Positions 20,576 to 32,000 of a stretch of DNA of 33,977 bases are shown piece after piece. The DNA is from Tieghemiomyces parasiticus (taxonomy: Eukaryota; Kickxellomycota; Dimargaritomycetes; Dimargaritales; Dimargaritaceae). The notes beneath the pieces are model-generated. The model was not told where the DNA came from. It saw only the letters and a list, made by a program, of their open reading frames with translations, and made no database searches. Position 1 is the first letter of the stretch, and each line of letters begins with the position of its first letter. The translations under genes and the position numbers were made by a program. Where the stretch lies: contig JANBPT010000482.1 in NCBI GenBank assembly GCA_027575765.1, positions 1 to 33,977 of the forward strand. The letters are read 5' to 3'.

Positions 20576-20983
20576 ATGTACTTGACAGGCACCACCTCAG
20601 CAGTTCTCCTAGCCGGCTCATCCTCTTCGTATCACAAACGACCAAGGTAAGTTGACATTTAGGAATGACTGGCAGTCCTCCATCGTTTACTCCGTCCGTT
20701 CGAATTTGGCCCACGTGTATGTTTTTTGCTGATATGGCCACCGGTTGATGTCTCACTTGTGGACCCCACGCTGGATTATGGCATGAGCGGTTAGGAGCAT
20801 CCACCAATCCACGCTGCCGGCCCTACGTCGACCCATCCCTAATGGAGTAGCATCCTGATCAACACAAGACCGCAGTCACGGGCATGACATGCCCTACAGC
20901 ACGCTGCATGCCATGGGTAGCCGTGCAGTGTGAAAACGACCTAACCGATCCCCTCTCCCTATTTTTTCCACAGATTGGGATGA
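20576..20983 (+). CDS. 26-residue spliced upstream ORF / leader peptide candidate
   Basis: ATG at 20576, exon 1 to 20646, intron 20647-20973 (327 nt; GTAAGT donor, CTAAC at 20941-20945, pyrimidine tract, CAG acceptor), then three codons to TGA at 20981-20983. The peptide starts MYLTGTTSAVLLAG and has no recognised family. The intron signals are excellent, so a spliced transcript is likely. Whether the peptide is made is unknown. The unit may be an alternative 5' leader of the aminotransferase gene 470 nt downstream, in which case this is a uORF, or an independent short transcript. Confidence 0.35.
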
Positions 20984-21430
20984 CTCGCTAGCAATTAATG
21001 ACTCGCTATCTAACCCGCCAATCACTCCCTCTCTTGCCCTATCCCCCTCCCCCGCCATCCTCTTTCGCGGGCAACATGGCCAACTTGTTGCACACGCACG
21101 CGCGCCTTCATTTGCCAGGATCTCGTCCCTCCACTACTGCCCACGCTCCTCCTCCGCTCGCCATTAGCTTAAGCCCATCCCCCGGTCCTTGCAGTCCACC
21201 CATTGTGTCCACCTACAAGTGTGGCTCAGAACCCTGATTTCTGGCCGCTTACTGGCTTTACCACAACCTCCAACCCCTCACTCACTTCACCACTCCCCTT
21301 CCCTCTCCTTTTCACTTTTTCCTTGGTTGTCTGTCTCTTCGCGGCGCCTCTGTCCACTCTTCCGCTAGCAAATATCGTGGCTTCCATAAGCCCATTTTTT
21401 AGCTGTACCCTGTCCCAACCCTTGCACCCT

Positions 21431-21438
21431 TATATATA
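21431..21438 (+). promoter_or_regulatory. BAT1: TATA element just upstream of the aminotransferase ATG
   Basis: TATATATA begins only 23 nt before the first ATG at 21454. With the usual spacing of about 30 nt, initiation from it would fall at or beyond that ATG and favour the internal Met46 codon (21589). Confidence 0.4.
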
Positions 21439-21453
21439 CACCCATAGTTCACC

Positions 21454-23515
21454 ATGGCGGCCCGTCTTCCCCTATCCCGCATTCTTTCCACCACCCTCTG
21501 CCATCCCCGTCCCGCATTTGCGCGCATTGCCCTCCACTCCCGGCCGTCGCTTAGAACCCTCGGAACCTCAGCTTCGCTCTATCGCGCCATGACTATCACC
21601 AGACCAAACTACCGTGCGGTAGCCCAGCCCCAGGACGAGCCAGACTATCAGCCCGAGCTTGAAACACATGATATCTCAGTAGGTTACCCCGTCGACTGAT
21701 AACGACGAAAAATAACAATCAAGGCCACCATCATTACGCAGAATACAAAGTGGCTCGGTACCTGGCCACGTTGCCCGCTTGTTAAGAGCGGGGCTCAATT
21801 ATTACCCGTCCCGGTGAGGGTGGGAAACCGCCACCTGGCCCACGGCCACCATCGTCGTCACTACTGATCACTCTCGTTTGCCGTTGACTCATTACTACCT
21901 ATAATGTTCACTCCTTGTACCCCACCACTATGTAACTTCCTTTTTGCCTCCAGGTCGCTCGTCTCACCAAGACCCTGGCCCCGACGCTTAAGAAGCTACA
22001 GCGCAACGAGGAGCTGGTGTTTGGCGAGTCGTTCACCGACCACATGCTCGCCGTTGAATGGCACAAAGGCCAGGGCTGGCTGGCCCCTGAAATCCGCCCG
22101 CATGGCCCCCTCATGCTGGACCCCAGCGCAGTTGTATTCCACTACGCTTTTGAGGTGCGTATTATCTTCCATAGTAGAACACATCATGCAAAAGAAAACT
22201 TGCACTCGTCTCCCGCTATCCAGATTGACGATCACAAGCACATAGATAATTTATTGCATATGTCACCTACCAGCGAGTGGTGCCACCATGGAGACCACTG
22301 TCCTTCCCTGGCGGCTCTATAGCCTCCGTACTGCAACTGCCTTCTCTAACCCAACCGTCTGATCTTACATCACATGCAACCTGCTCCTCACCTAATTCCG
22401 TCGGATACAGTGCTTCGAGGGCCTGAAGGCCTACAAGGACAAGGAGGGCCGCATCCGCTTGTTCCGCCCCGACATGAACATGAAGCGGATGAACAGCTCG
22501 GCCCAGCGCATCGCTCTCCCGGTAAGTGCCAAGGCGTTACCGTTGGTCGATGGTTTTACGCAGTCACGTCGCACAGCCACGGGCTCCCGTAAACCGCATC
22601 GATCTTCAGTCCAATTACTACGCCGCCCCCCCCTTGCTGCTCACCTTTAGCGGCATGGCGTTCATGCTCTGCAGTACGCTGACCTTTTGCTGACCCGCCA
22701 CCGTTCGCAACTTGATCGCCACCCACCTTCTTCAGCATTTCGACGGCGAGCAGTACATCGAGTGCATCAAGGAGTTACTACGCCAGGAGCAGCGCTGGAT
22801 TCCCTCCGAATACGGCTACTCTTTGTATCTCCGTCCGACCATGATTGGTACCGAAGAGGCCCTGGGCGTCCGCGCTTCCAAGAGCGCCCTCCTCTACACC
22901 ATCTGCTCCCCGGTCGGCCCTTACTATGCCACAGGGTTCAAGGCCATTTCGCTGTACGCCAACGTGCGAGAGGTCCGCGCCTGGCCTGGTGGTGTCGGTA
23001 ACGCCAAACTGGGGGCCAACTACGCCCCCACCATTGTACCGGCCGAACAGGCCGCCCAGCACGGCTGCCAACAGGTTCTCTGGCTCATTGGCGAGCAGCA
23101 CGAGCTGATGGAGGTCGGCACCATGAACCTCTTCATCTTCTGGACCAACCGTGAGGGCCAGCGCGAGCTCATCACACCCGTACTCGACGGCACCATCCTC
23201 CCGGGCGTCACCCGTGACTCGATCCTGTCCCTGGCCCGGACCTGGGGTGAGTTTGAGGTGTCAGAGCGCAAGCTCTACATGAACGAGCTCGTGGAGGCGG
23301 AACGCGACGGCCGGCTGCACGAGGTGTTTGGCTCGGGCACTGCGGCCATCGTGTCGCCCGTCAAGCGTATCTCATACCTCGGCCAGGATATCCACATTCC
23401 TCTCGACCCTGCGAACCCTGAGGGCCAGGCTGGACCGCTCACCCAGCGCTTCAACGATACTCTGATGGGTATCCAGTACGGCGATATCCCGCACGAGTGG
23501 TCGGTTGTTGTTTAA
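21454..23515 (+). CDS. BAT1: Branched-chain-amino-acid aminotransferase, mitochondrial form
   Basis: PLP enzyme of fold type IV that reversibly transaminates leucine, isoleucine and valine with 2-oxoglutarate. Exons 21454-21678, 21954-22154, 22411-22521 and 22736-23515, all phase 0, give 438 residues. Introns (275, 256, 214 nt) have GTAGGT, GTGCGT and GTAAGT donors. The joined frame reads straight through family motifs: [24 protein letters not shown] across exons 2/3, IRPTMIGT-like [30 protein letters not shown] with the PLP lysine at about residue 270, [11 protein letters not shown] (305 on), [13 protein letters not shown] and [11 protein letters not shown]. Residues 1-45 are rich in Arg, Ser and Leu and contain no acidic residue, a mitochondrial targeting peptide. 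Met46 could start a cytosolic form. Length is normal for fungal BCATs plus presequence. Ends in TAA. Confidence 0.96.
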
Positions 23516-23722
23516 GCGCCCTTGGCACCGCCCGTCTCATTGTGATTCTGAGCTTAGTATACTTACCTGGTTATTTTTCTGACAGTTAGTTTCAAGCACA
23601 CGTATCTCCTGAAAAGAACCTAGTCTATCAAATACCCCACTGCGAAGATTCGTTTTTTATACCCATCACATCTAACCATCGTACGCGCCGTGTAGTCGCT
23701 AAGCAGATACTGTCAGGCGTGC

Positions 23723-23757
23723 ACCCATATTATGTGGATGAGCCACATATTATGGGT
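23723..23757. repeat. 15-bp inverted repeat, one mismatch, 5-nt loop
   Basis: ACCCATATTATGTGG at 23723-23737 pairs with CCACATATTATGGGT at 23743-23757 except at one position. It begins about 205 nt after the aminotransferase stop codon, so it may lie in or near the 3' UTR or be the relic of a small inverted-repeat element. Confidence 0.75.
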
Positions 23758-24772
23758 ACCTGGTGGTTGCTTGACACGGGAGGGCGATGCGAAACCAGCA
23801 CGTACTCCGTGTTTCTCTAGCCATAATGTGGTCAAGGGCCGGAACGGGAATACCACAAGGAAAAGAGTAAAATTTAACATCATAAAGAAGAATTCAAGAT
23901 TAATTGGGAAAAGGTGGTGCTGAAGAACTGCTAGGCACCAATTGAACGAATAGATGCATGTGGAGTACAAGAGGTCGACAGGGAGGACTTGGAAGGCCAC
24001 CACAAGGTGGCGAATGCTATGCACTGTCGAGTATTCCAAGCCAAGAAAGGCAAGGTGGCAAAGTAGAGCGGTGACCTAAGAGGATCGGGGGACTCTTGGG
24101 CTGATGTGGCCTGATCTCCGGGGTGCGAGCTGTATTGAGGTGATACTGGTAAGGGAACGCTTAGCAGCGCATGTCCGCGGTTGCATTGAGTAAGCATGCA
24201 TAAGGAGAAAGGGAAAAACTCATCCTGGTAAGCTCAAGGATAGCAGGAGTGACTACGACCGCTGATAAGGGTTATTATTGTGATTCCTATACGTCGGAGG
24301 GCACCGACCGGGGAACCAGGCAAGAGTTTTACTGAGGCATGAGAGCGGCTAGCTAGTAATAAAGACTAGTACTGGTCGAAATGAAGGCAGAGAGTAATTG
24401 GAAAGGCAACATGGCGGAAGGCGGGGGGGGGGGGAGTGCGGTGGGGGGGGGGGCTAGGCAAATGTGGAGAGCAGCGGGTGCTACGGATACCCAAGTGATA
24501 CATGAAAGTAGTGTGGCAGACGGAGAGTGAGCATGGAGGAGGAGGGCTGGAGCCCACGGTTGATATAGCTATCGGACGATAGTCAAGTCGCAGGCGATCG
24601 GGTAAATTGATGCATGGTCTCCGACGGTTGGTAAGAGAAATTAATGCTATTTCGCGGTATCCGGCCAGTAAAAGCTACATGGCCGTAAGGGTCGATTAGC
24701 CATGGTGCCAAACCAATAAATCAGGCCACAAACCACCCACGCCAGCGAGTGCGTTGGACCGCAGGAACTTCC
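23758..24772. other. Intergenic stretch, no gene recognised
   Basis: Purine-rich on the plus strand, with two long G runs (24423-24434 and 24443-24453). Short frames only. The purine bias would fit a promoter of a minus-strand transcript, but no gene was recognised to the left before the aminotransferase. Confidence 0.5.
24423..24453 (+). repeat. Paired poly(G) runs (12 and 11 nt)
   Basis: Two uninterrupted G runs separated by eight bases. Such runs can form a G-quadruplex; they are also prone to length error in sequencing. Confidence 0.8.
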
Positions 24773-24970
24773 GAGCCACCATTCGTTAGAGGTTGCAGAA
24801 TCTTCTATGCAACCGTTGGAGACACGCACGCACACACACACATACGCGCGCCCTAACTTCACCAACCCACGACATGGCAACTGCCCGGCAGACTATATCA
24901 ACTCAGGCTCCAGCCTTCCTCCATGATTCCTGCTCCGTTTTCGTTACATTGCTTTCTTGTATTTGCTTGG
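24773..24970 (+). repeat. Diverged dispersed repeat, copy B, with (CA)n insertion
   Basis: Partner of 17066-17242. Compared with copy A it carries an extra (CA)n microsatellite and CG-rich insert (about 24826-24870) before the shared ATG segment. The shared ATG at about 24873 encodes MATARQT followed by ISTQAPA, against MNLPAQHP then ISTQASA in copy A. Confidence 0.7.
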
Positions 24971-25647
24971 CAGTGTGTATAACTCCCTCCCCCCCATCAC
25001 CTCTCCTATAAACCCCGTCCTCGCCTGTCTACTTGTCCAGTTGGTGCCACTCCTCCCCCCCACACACACACACACATTTGTGGGCACCACAGCCATAATC
25101 GCCGGACGTAGGGTTTTACGAGCACCTCACAATCACAAAGGCCTGATTGGAGTGAGATATAAATCTATCTATATAAAAGAAAATCACCTGAAACGACCAG
25201 GAGGAGTATTCAGCCCACTGGACATGTACAGTCACCTCCCCCTCCCCTCTCCCACACCCTTTATTGTACCCCACGTAAGGACTATTTTGCCGGCCTTGAA
25301 ATAGAATTTCCATCTAGCAACTACATGCCCCGCCTTAAAGCTATGGAGCCATGGAAGCGCAGAAGGCACTTCGATTCTTTTTTTTTTTGTGAAGGGGGGG
25401 GGGGACCAGCAAGTGTAAGCACGACCGGTGCTTCCGCTTGCGGAGTCGATCGGCTGTATAAGGGGGAGAAAGGGGAGGGAGAATGGCCGGAGGGGCAGCC
25501 AGTAACAGTAGATAGTTAACTATTTATGGTAAGATGCATGGTATAATTATTATTATCTAAAAAAAGCAAAACAATCATTAATCGAACACGAATGGGATGC
25601 GGGGTGTGTGTGTGGGAGGCGTAATAGTTTAAACTGCGGAAATAAAA
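24971..25647. other. Intergenic stretch with C-rich, (CA)n and poly-T/poly-G tracts
   Basis: Holds a (CA)n microsatellite near 25062-25076, a TATATAAAA element near 25169-25177 and an 11-nt T run followed by an 11-nt G run around 25378-25404. An ATG at 25225 opens a short Pro/Ser frame with a GTAAGG donor-like site at 25276, but no partner exon could be found. No recognised gene. Confidence 0.5.
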
Positions 25648-28600
25648 TTACAAAGGTTGCGGACGTGCGAGGAAGAGCGACCGGACCGGCTGGTGCTCGG
25701 TCCGTTCGTCAACTAGACGGTGGTGGTCAACGGCGTGGGCTAGGGCGATGCAGAGTCGCACCACCTCGATTGCTTTACGGAACGTTTGACGCGGGTTAAA
25801 GACGCGTGGGCGCAAGTCAAGTAGCTGGGGAGAAACCAGCCGCTTCGATGCTTCGGGACCTTTAGCTACCGCGGAAGCAGGCAGGGTGGTGGCGGTGGTG
25901 GTGGTGATAGGAGTGAGATTAGGATTGTTGGACATTTGGTAACATTGATGGGTGGCATATGAGGGATGAAGTTCAGGCTGGTGGGATATGCGACTAGGGT
26001 CGGTGGGTTCGGAGGAGGTTGTAATCACGACTTTTGGCAGCGAAGAGGAGGACTGAGTAGAGGGCATAAGCGCGTGCTGGCGATCGGCGGTGGAAGTCGT
26101 GGATACGGTACGGAGTGAGAGGTGGGACGGGGTCGCCGAAGCGTCCGATGGCGGCGGGGTATGAAGCGCCGTGGCTGGGATGGCCGAAAAATCACGGGGA
26201 TTGCGGACTCGCAGTGACTTGGTAATGGATGTAGGACATGACCTTCCGGCCGCAGCGAAAAAGGAGACGGGTGACAAGGTATGCGGAGAGGACGTGCCGG
26301 CCAGCGTGGCGAGCTGAGGCAGATAGCGGTAGGCTTCCGACTCGGCAGCTTGAACCGGGCTGGGCGGTGGGGCCTGAATCCCGGTATGACGGGTCGATGT
26401 GGCCTGCCGCGGCATGTGGTCCGCTACTTGGGTGGACTCCTCCTGTGCACCAGCAGCCTCCAGTGGAGCACCGTGTGCCTTAAGGAAACTGCCGGGATTA
26501 CGCCGAGGTAATAACCAAGGCGCAATTTTGACGGTGGACCTGCCCGCTCGGTGACGAACCAGGGATTCTGTCGAGGACGCGGCGACGCTAGCGAAGGACT
26601 CGCGGGACTCCCAGCACGATCCAGCGAGTGAAGGTACTGGGGAGTTGCTACGGGACGGTGGATCCACCGCAACCACTGCCGCAGTCAAGGCTGTCGCAGC
26701 GGGGGCCGCCTTAGTCATGGGCGATCGATCGTGGCCGCCCCGAAAAAGCGAGTTGGGGATGTGGTCATGGGTCACCAGGAGGGGCTTCAGGGATACCGCC
26801 GGACCATGGGGTGCGGATCGACCGGTAGGGGTTGATGTCACGTCACTGGGTATCTGGCCCTCATTCCGCCAGCGGCTAAATGCGCTGGTGGGCATTGCCG
26901 ACCCCGTCCGACGGTGGCTGGTGGGAGCCAGAGGCAAGGCAGTCGCTTCGTGCGGAGAGGCACTATGGTCCCTGGTACTGTCTTCGCTAGACGACGTCGA
27001 GGAGTACCGGCTCCAGATTTCCTGATACTTCTCGTGGCTGCTGCTTCGCTTACGTGGTGCAACCCGGAGGAGTTGGGTATCCGGGATACGGAGTGCGATA
27101 TCTGGGTACAGTAAGCGGATCATCTGGTCAACGGTCTCTTTCGGTGTGGGCGGGGGCGAATGCGGTTGGGCGCGTGGCGAAGGGGTGCTGGGTGGCGTCA
27201 CACTCACTACGACTGATGACGACGTCGCTTCGTCGCGGGTGGCGACCAGGGATGAGGAGGGGAAAGAGAGTGCGGTAGCCGGTGGTGCTAACTGTCCACT
27301 GGAAGGGTCGCTCGAGGAACCCGCCATTGGTGCGACCGACGACGAATCTTGACGCGGCCTGGCCACCGAAGCGATTGAGGCCATGATATTTCGGAACAGC
27401 GACGGCCGGGGTTTCGTCGAGGCGGGGGCTAAGACCGGGGCCTTTGTGGCGGTTGGAATGGGCTTCGTGGTAGAAATATTGTTGGTCGGTTGGGAAGTGA
27501 CGGCGGTGGGGATCGTCTTGGCGGCTAATTGGGTGCTAACCGCCCCAGCATGCGCTTTATTGGCGACAATCAAGTCCAGCCGCTCATCCGTAAGCCAGGG
27601 GTGAGCCAGAGCCATCTCGGCGGTCATCCGCCGTTCGGGGTCGGTATTGATGAGACTCTTGATAAAATCCCGGGCTTCATACGTAATTCCCCGCCAGTAC
27701 TGCGCGGGCTCGAACAGGTAGTCGTAGCTGTAGGTAAAGAGGTCATTGATGAGCTCGGCCTCACTCAGCTGGCCCGGGTGGAAATCGCCGCCGGCGTGCT
27801 CGTCGTCCTCTGAATCGGAAGCCCGAGCGTACTCGAACGGCATGAAGCCGCTGAGCAGCAGATAAGTCATAACGCCTACCGCCCACATATCCACAGGTGG
27901 GCCGTACGTCTGGCGGAGCAGGATCTCCGGTGCCATGTACCCGGCGGTGCCACACCGGGCGCTCAGGTCCGTGGCGTCGCTCTCGGTGACGATAGTCGAT
28001 AAGCCAAAATCGGCAATCATGAGGTCAGCGTCGCTCTGGTGGTTACGGAACAGAATATTCTCGGGCTAAATTATCGGGAAGCGGCAGGTAGTAGAGGAGG
28101 TTGAGCAAAGGTAGTAGGGGTTGGTTAGAGGTTGAAGGGGGCTTGTATTCATTGGCGGCGTGGTTACGCTAAAGGGTGCTAATGGGACATGGGGTTGGTT
28201 GCAGTCACACCATACTGGGCGACCTTCTAAAGTACCGCCAATACCAGTGACCTCTCACCTACCTTTATGTCTACAAGATGGACGCAATAAAAGTAAAGAG
28301 CGCAGAGAGTGAGAGAGGGAGAGAGAGAGAGAGAGACACGGTGCACGCAGGTGAAAGCAGTGGCGGGTTCATGTTAGAGGCAAAGGGGGGTTAGCATCAG
28401 TGGTAATGGCGACTATACTAGCGCAGTATGCTAGGAGGGGAGCAGGTGGATAACCATCTGCGCCTACCTGTTCGCCAGCCACAAGTCAAACAAATTACCC
28501 ACCTCGATGCACGATGTTCTGGCTGTGAAGAAAGGCCACGGCGCGGACAACACTGCGGATGATGATAGCGGCTTCGGTCTCATAGAAGGTGCCCTTGGAG

Positions 28601-29019
28601 GATAACCGGTCGAATAAGTCGCCGCCCGTAGCGAGTTCGGTCACGAGGTAGATATTGTTGGCGGTCTCAAAGCAGTCGTGAAGCGTGAGCAGGTTGGGAT
28701 GGACGTGGGAGAGTTTACGCATGATGGTCACTTCGTTTTGCAGGAGGCGCTCCTTGCCCCGTACCAGTCGTTTTGGGATAACCTTGGCGGCCAGTCGCTC
28801 GCCCGTGTCGATCCGGTACACCTCCTTTACGACCGAGAAGGTGCCCGAGCCAATAATGTGTCCAGAGCGGTAGCGACAAGGGGTGGTCACGGCTTCCGGC
28901 TGGGTGGCCGGAGGCGAGGTAGGCGAGGCGGGGGAGGAGGACATCGAAGACTGGTCGCTGTGCGGCGAGTCAGACGTGGCTATGCTGGGTGGTGGGTCCA
29001 TGATGGGAGTAGGGGCCAT
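25648..29019 (-). CDS. CAMK-type serine/threonine protein kinase with long disordered tail
   Basis: Three exons on the minus strand: 29019-28503, an 8-nt microexon 28270-28263, and 28065-25648, for about 980 residues ending in TAA. The start is the first in-frame ATG (29019). Residues 1-46 are Ser/Pro-rich. The kinase domain spans about 50-333: glycine loop IGSGTFSVV (G57), VAIK-like AAKV with Lys79, helix-C Glu96, HRDIKPEN (171-178, Asp173 catalytic), DFG (194-196), CGTAGYMAPE (to 222) and MWAVGVMTYLLLSGFMPF, typical of CAMK kinases. An acidic insert (SDSEDDE, about 259-265) precedes helix G. All catalytic residues are present only if the microexon is included. The 650-residue tail is rich in Ser, Pro, Thr and Ala and probably disordered; I see no clear calmodulin-binding or FHA domain. 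Subfamily beyond CAMK cannot be fixed by eye. Confidence 0.88.
28263..28270 (-). other. 8-nt microexon of the kinase gene (ACATAAAG)
   Basis: Exon 1 ends HR plus one G (CATCGAG, then GTGGGT donor) and exon 3 starts CCCGAGAAT (PEN). The canonical loop needs Asp, a hydrophobic residue and Lys in between. In the intron, TGTAG|ACATAAAG|GTAGGT supplies exactly these codons (GAC ATA AAG) with consensus acceptor and donor, and restores frame. It leaves introns of 232 and 197 nt, both containing CTAAC sites. A (TC)n tract precedes it in transcription direction. Confidence 0.85.
28309..28337. repeat. (GA)n/(TC)n microsatellite in kinase intron 1
   Basis: An almost pure GA repeat on the plus strand, read as a (UC)n tract in the kinase pre-mRNA. 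It sits some 40 nt upstream of the microexon's acceptor, where it would act as an extended polypyrimidine region. Confidence 0.8.
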
Positions 29020-32000
29020 TTGGGCTGGTATGGGGCTCAAATTGGGGCGGTGAGGGTACCCTTAAACTGGCGGCGGGGTCGCCCGGGGTATCAAAAGTAG
29101 ATGCCAGCAGTGTGGCACGACAGGCACCAAGACTGGTGATAACGTGGGCGACGCGATAAGAGTAGAAGACTTCGGCAAGTGATTGAGGAAGTGATAGCGG
29201 TCAATAAGTGACAGGCACGGGGGGGGTATAAAAAATATATGTACACGAGATAAAGACAAGGGGCAGGTGGTATATGAACGAACCCGTCAAAAGCTAGCAG
29301 GGAGGCTGGTGGAACGTAAGGGGAAGATAGTGAATTACCCGACCAAGGCCACCGGTTTACGGCGCGACGAAGCAAGCGAGGGGTGGCACATTAATGGTTT
29401 CTACTTAGAACACAGATAAGAGAAGGAGGGGCGACCGAAGGTGAATAAGTTCGGTAAAGAAGCGCGTTAAAGGTCAGGGGGGAGGGTTGTTGGTTGACGG
29501 GGATAGTGACTCGGGCACCAAAACGGGGGGTGGCGAAACGATGCGGGCTTATTGAGGAAGGTTTGGGCACCATTACTAGTGAGGGGAAACAAGAATCTAC
29601 AGGTGACGACCACTGGAGTGCTTTAGTGGTAAGGCAGCGGAGAGTGAATCAAGCGCCTGGCAGTGAAGGATAAGGGTAATAGGTAGCCGAGGGACCGCAA
29701 CGGCACAGTTGGTGGCTTAAATAGTCGAGTGTGACAGGGAGGAGGCGAATCCTAGCTAAGGCGCAGATCAGCATCAAAGTGTCGAAGGAAGATGGGAGCC
29801 AATTGGCGCCTATGACGGCATAAGTTGGCAGGCCACAAGGGCGCGGGGAAAAAGGGGCGGGGTAAGGGAAGGCAAAGCAGGTTAGGCTTACGCGACAGTG
29901 GGACCAGATGATAAAGGTGGGGCAACAGGTCACTAACTGACCGTTAATTCAGGGTAAGCAACAGGCAGGTCCCGAGGGCGGCCGAGACCTTCGGGCCCAA
30001 ACGCTGGGGTCAACTGACTCCAGACCTGAAGGGGATACAATCCAGGTAGGCTGGCCTCGGTCGTATAGTTACTGGGCTTACCTCTATGTAGGCTGGCGAG
30101 GATGGTTGACTCGGCGACGCGCGTTCTAGTCAATATAGACCGAGGCGCCGGGTCGGCGATAGTACGACTAGCCAAATTAAGAGATAAAAGTACCACCAGG
30201 GGTCGAGGCTGACAAATAGGGGGGCAGTGCAGCAAGTCTTGTGAGCGGTCTAGTGGGTGCGGAGCGGGAAGCGGTTGAACTTAGTACTAGAATAGTGGAG
30301 GAGGGTGCGTAAAGGGTTCAGGGTCCAAGGTAGGGGTGGCGCGGGCAAAGCAGGCAAATATGGTCTAAGCAACAATACAAGCTATCGGGAGCGGCGAGTT
30401 GGCAGAGGCTACAGTATGCCAGCTGCAAAATTAGCCAACGCCGGGTCGTTATCTAACGCGCTAGAACTGGAGTGGGGGATTGATTGGCGGGCGATAAGTT
30501 GAGCCGCAGACAAGAGGGGAGCCCGTTAATCGATAAGTCCAAGACAAGCCAGCAGGAATAGAGTATGATGGCCACGCAATGGGGGGGGGGGAGTAGGAAT
30601 CAGGGGAGGGGGCGTACCAACGAGCTTTTATGCCGTCCCCTATGGCCAATACACTTTCCGAAAAGGGCAATAGCAAGGACAGTGCGGCGACGTACGTGAA
30701 GTGGAACGAAGGAAGTGATGGGGCTCGGCACGCGGACGAGAGGTTGGGGAGGGGAATGCATAGACGCTCATGGGTCGGCGGGCTCTGTCAATTGAAAGGC
30801 AGTTACAGAAACCCAACGTGAGGTTCCACCGATGGAACTTCGAAATAGATTCCCTCCTCCGTACACCTCCCCCCTTTTCCCGTTGCCTGCTCGCACGCGC
30901 ACCAGGGGGGTCTAGGGACTTGTGAATGCGTGTGCCACTAGCCGCCGAATACTGCGGACCCCACCCAATGACCCCTACGCATTCCGGCGCAACGTGAATC
31001 TCAACAACGATGCCTCTCTGGGCGACTTACCGCTAGATCTGTGTATGTGGCTTGGCGCCAACGGGTGGGCCGGAGGAAGGGTTGGTGGCGAGGCTACTGC
31101 GATACGCCTATTTCAGGTTGTAATATCGGCGGTTAGGGTGGAGGGCGGAAGGCGGCCTGTCAATCTACTATCCGTTAGTTGGCGTGGCTTGTGGAACCAG
31201 TGGCTTAATCTATAGCGCGTGCCGGGGCTAACCGGCTGGCCACAATAGAGCGTGTTGGCCCAAGCCCGCCTGGAAGTGATTAGGTGGGTAAGGGGTGGTG
31301 GCGGCTCCACCCAGGCCCTTTCATTCGAGACGGTGTAGGGTAAACAAATACACCTCCTAGGCCAAGCCGAATGACCAAAAGATGTGGGCCTACCTGATGA
31401 CTAAAGTGGTTGGAGCGGCCGACAGGAACCGTCTCCGCTGGCTTGGCTGAAAGTGGCGGCTGAGGATTGGCTGTTCGTAGCTTTGAAGGGCGGTCCAGTC
31501 GCTGCTGCTGCCGAAAAGAGCAAGTGGGAATAACATTCATGGCTGTGGCACTGGGCATCGCTGCATTATATACCAGATCAGGGTTCCTATCCATAGGAAT
31601 ATCATTAATTCTACAGCCAGCCAGCGCGCAACCCCCCCCCCCTCCGTGTTCCTGAGCTATCTGAGGCTATCGTCAGCAGGGGAAATCGGCTCGACTGGCC
31701 CCACCTGGTGGGTGGGAAAGGTTCCGAGCAGTAGCAAAGGAACGTCCGGCCAGCACGAGTAGTCTACAATTAGTGCTAACCCTCATCAAGCCTACTCAAT
31801 CAACGCGCTTGACAGCATAATTACCCGGCAGCTCCCTCCGACATCCGTTGACCAGGACAGCTGAACAGGGAGAGACGGGGTCTACCCCCACCATTCTTGC
31901 TCATTCTTTTCATAGCGTCACTCGCGTTCGATTAGAACATATGGAAGCGTCCCTGCGTCTGACCCCGAAGCCAGTAAACCCATTCATCTACATGTCCCCT

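Noticed and set aside
26238..27813. Several plus-strand open frames opposite the kinase tail
   Set aside because: GC-rich antisense frames over a low-complexity coding region; no motif and no consistent start or splice signals.
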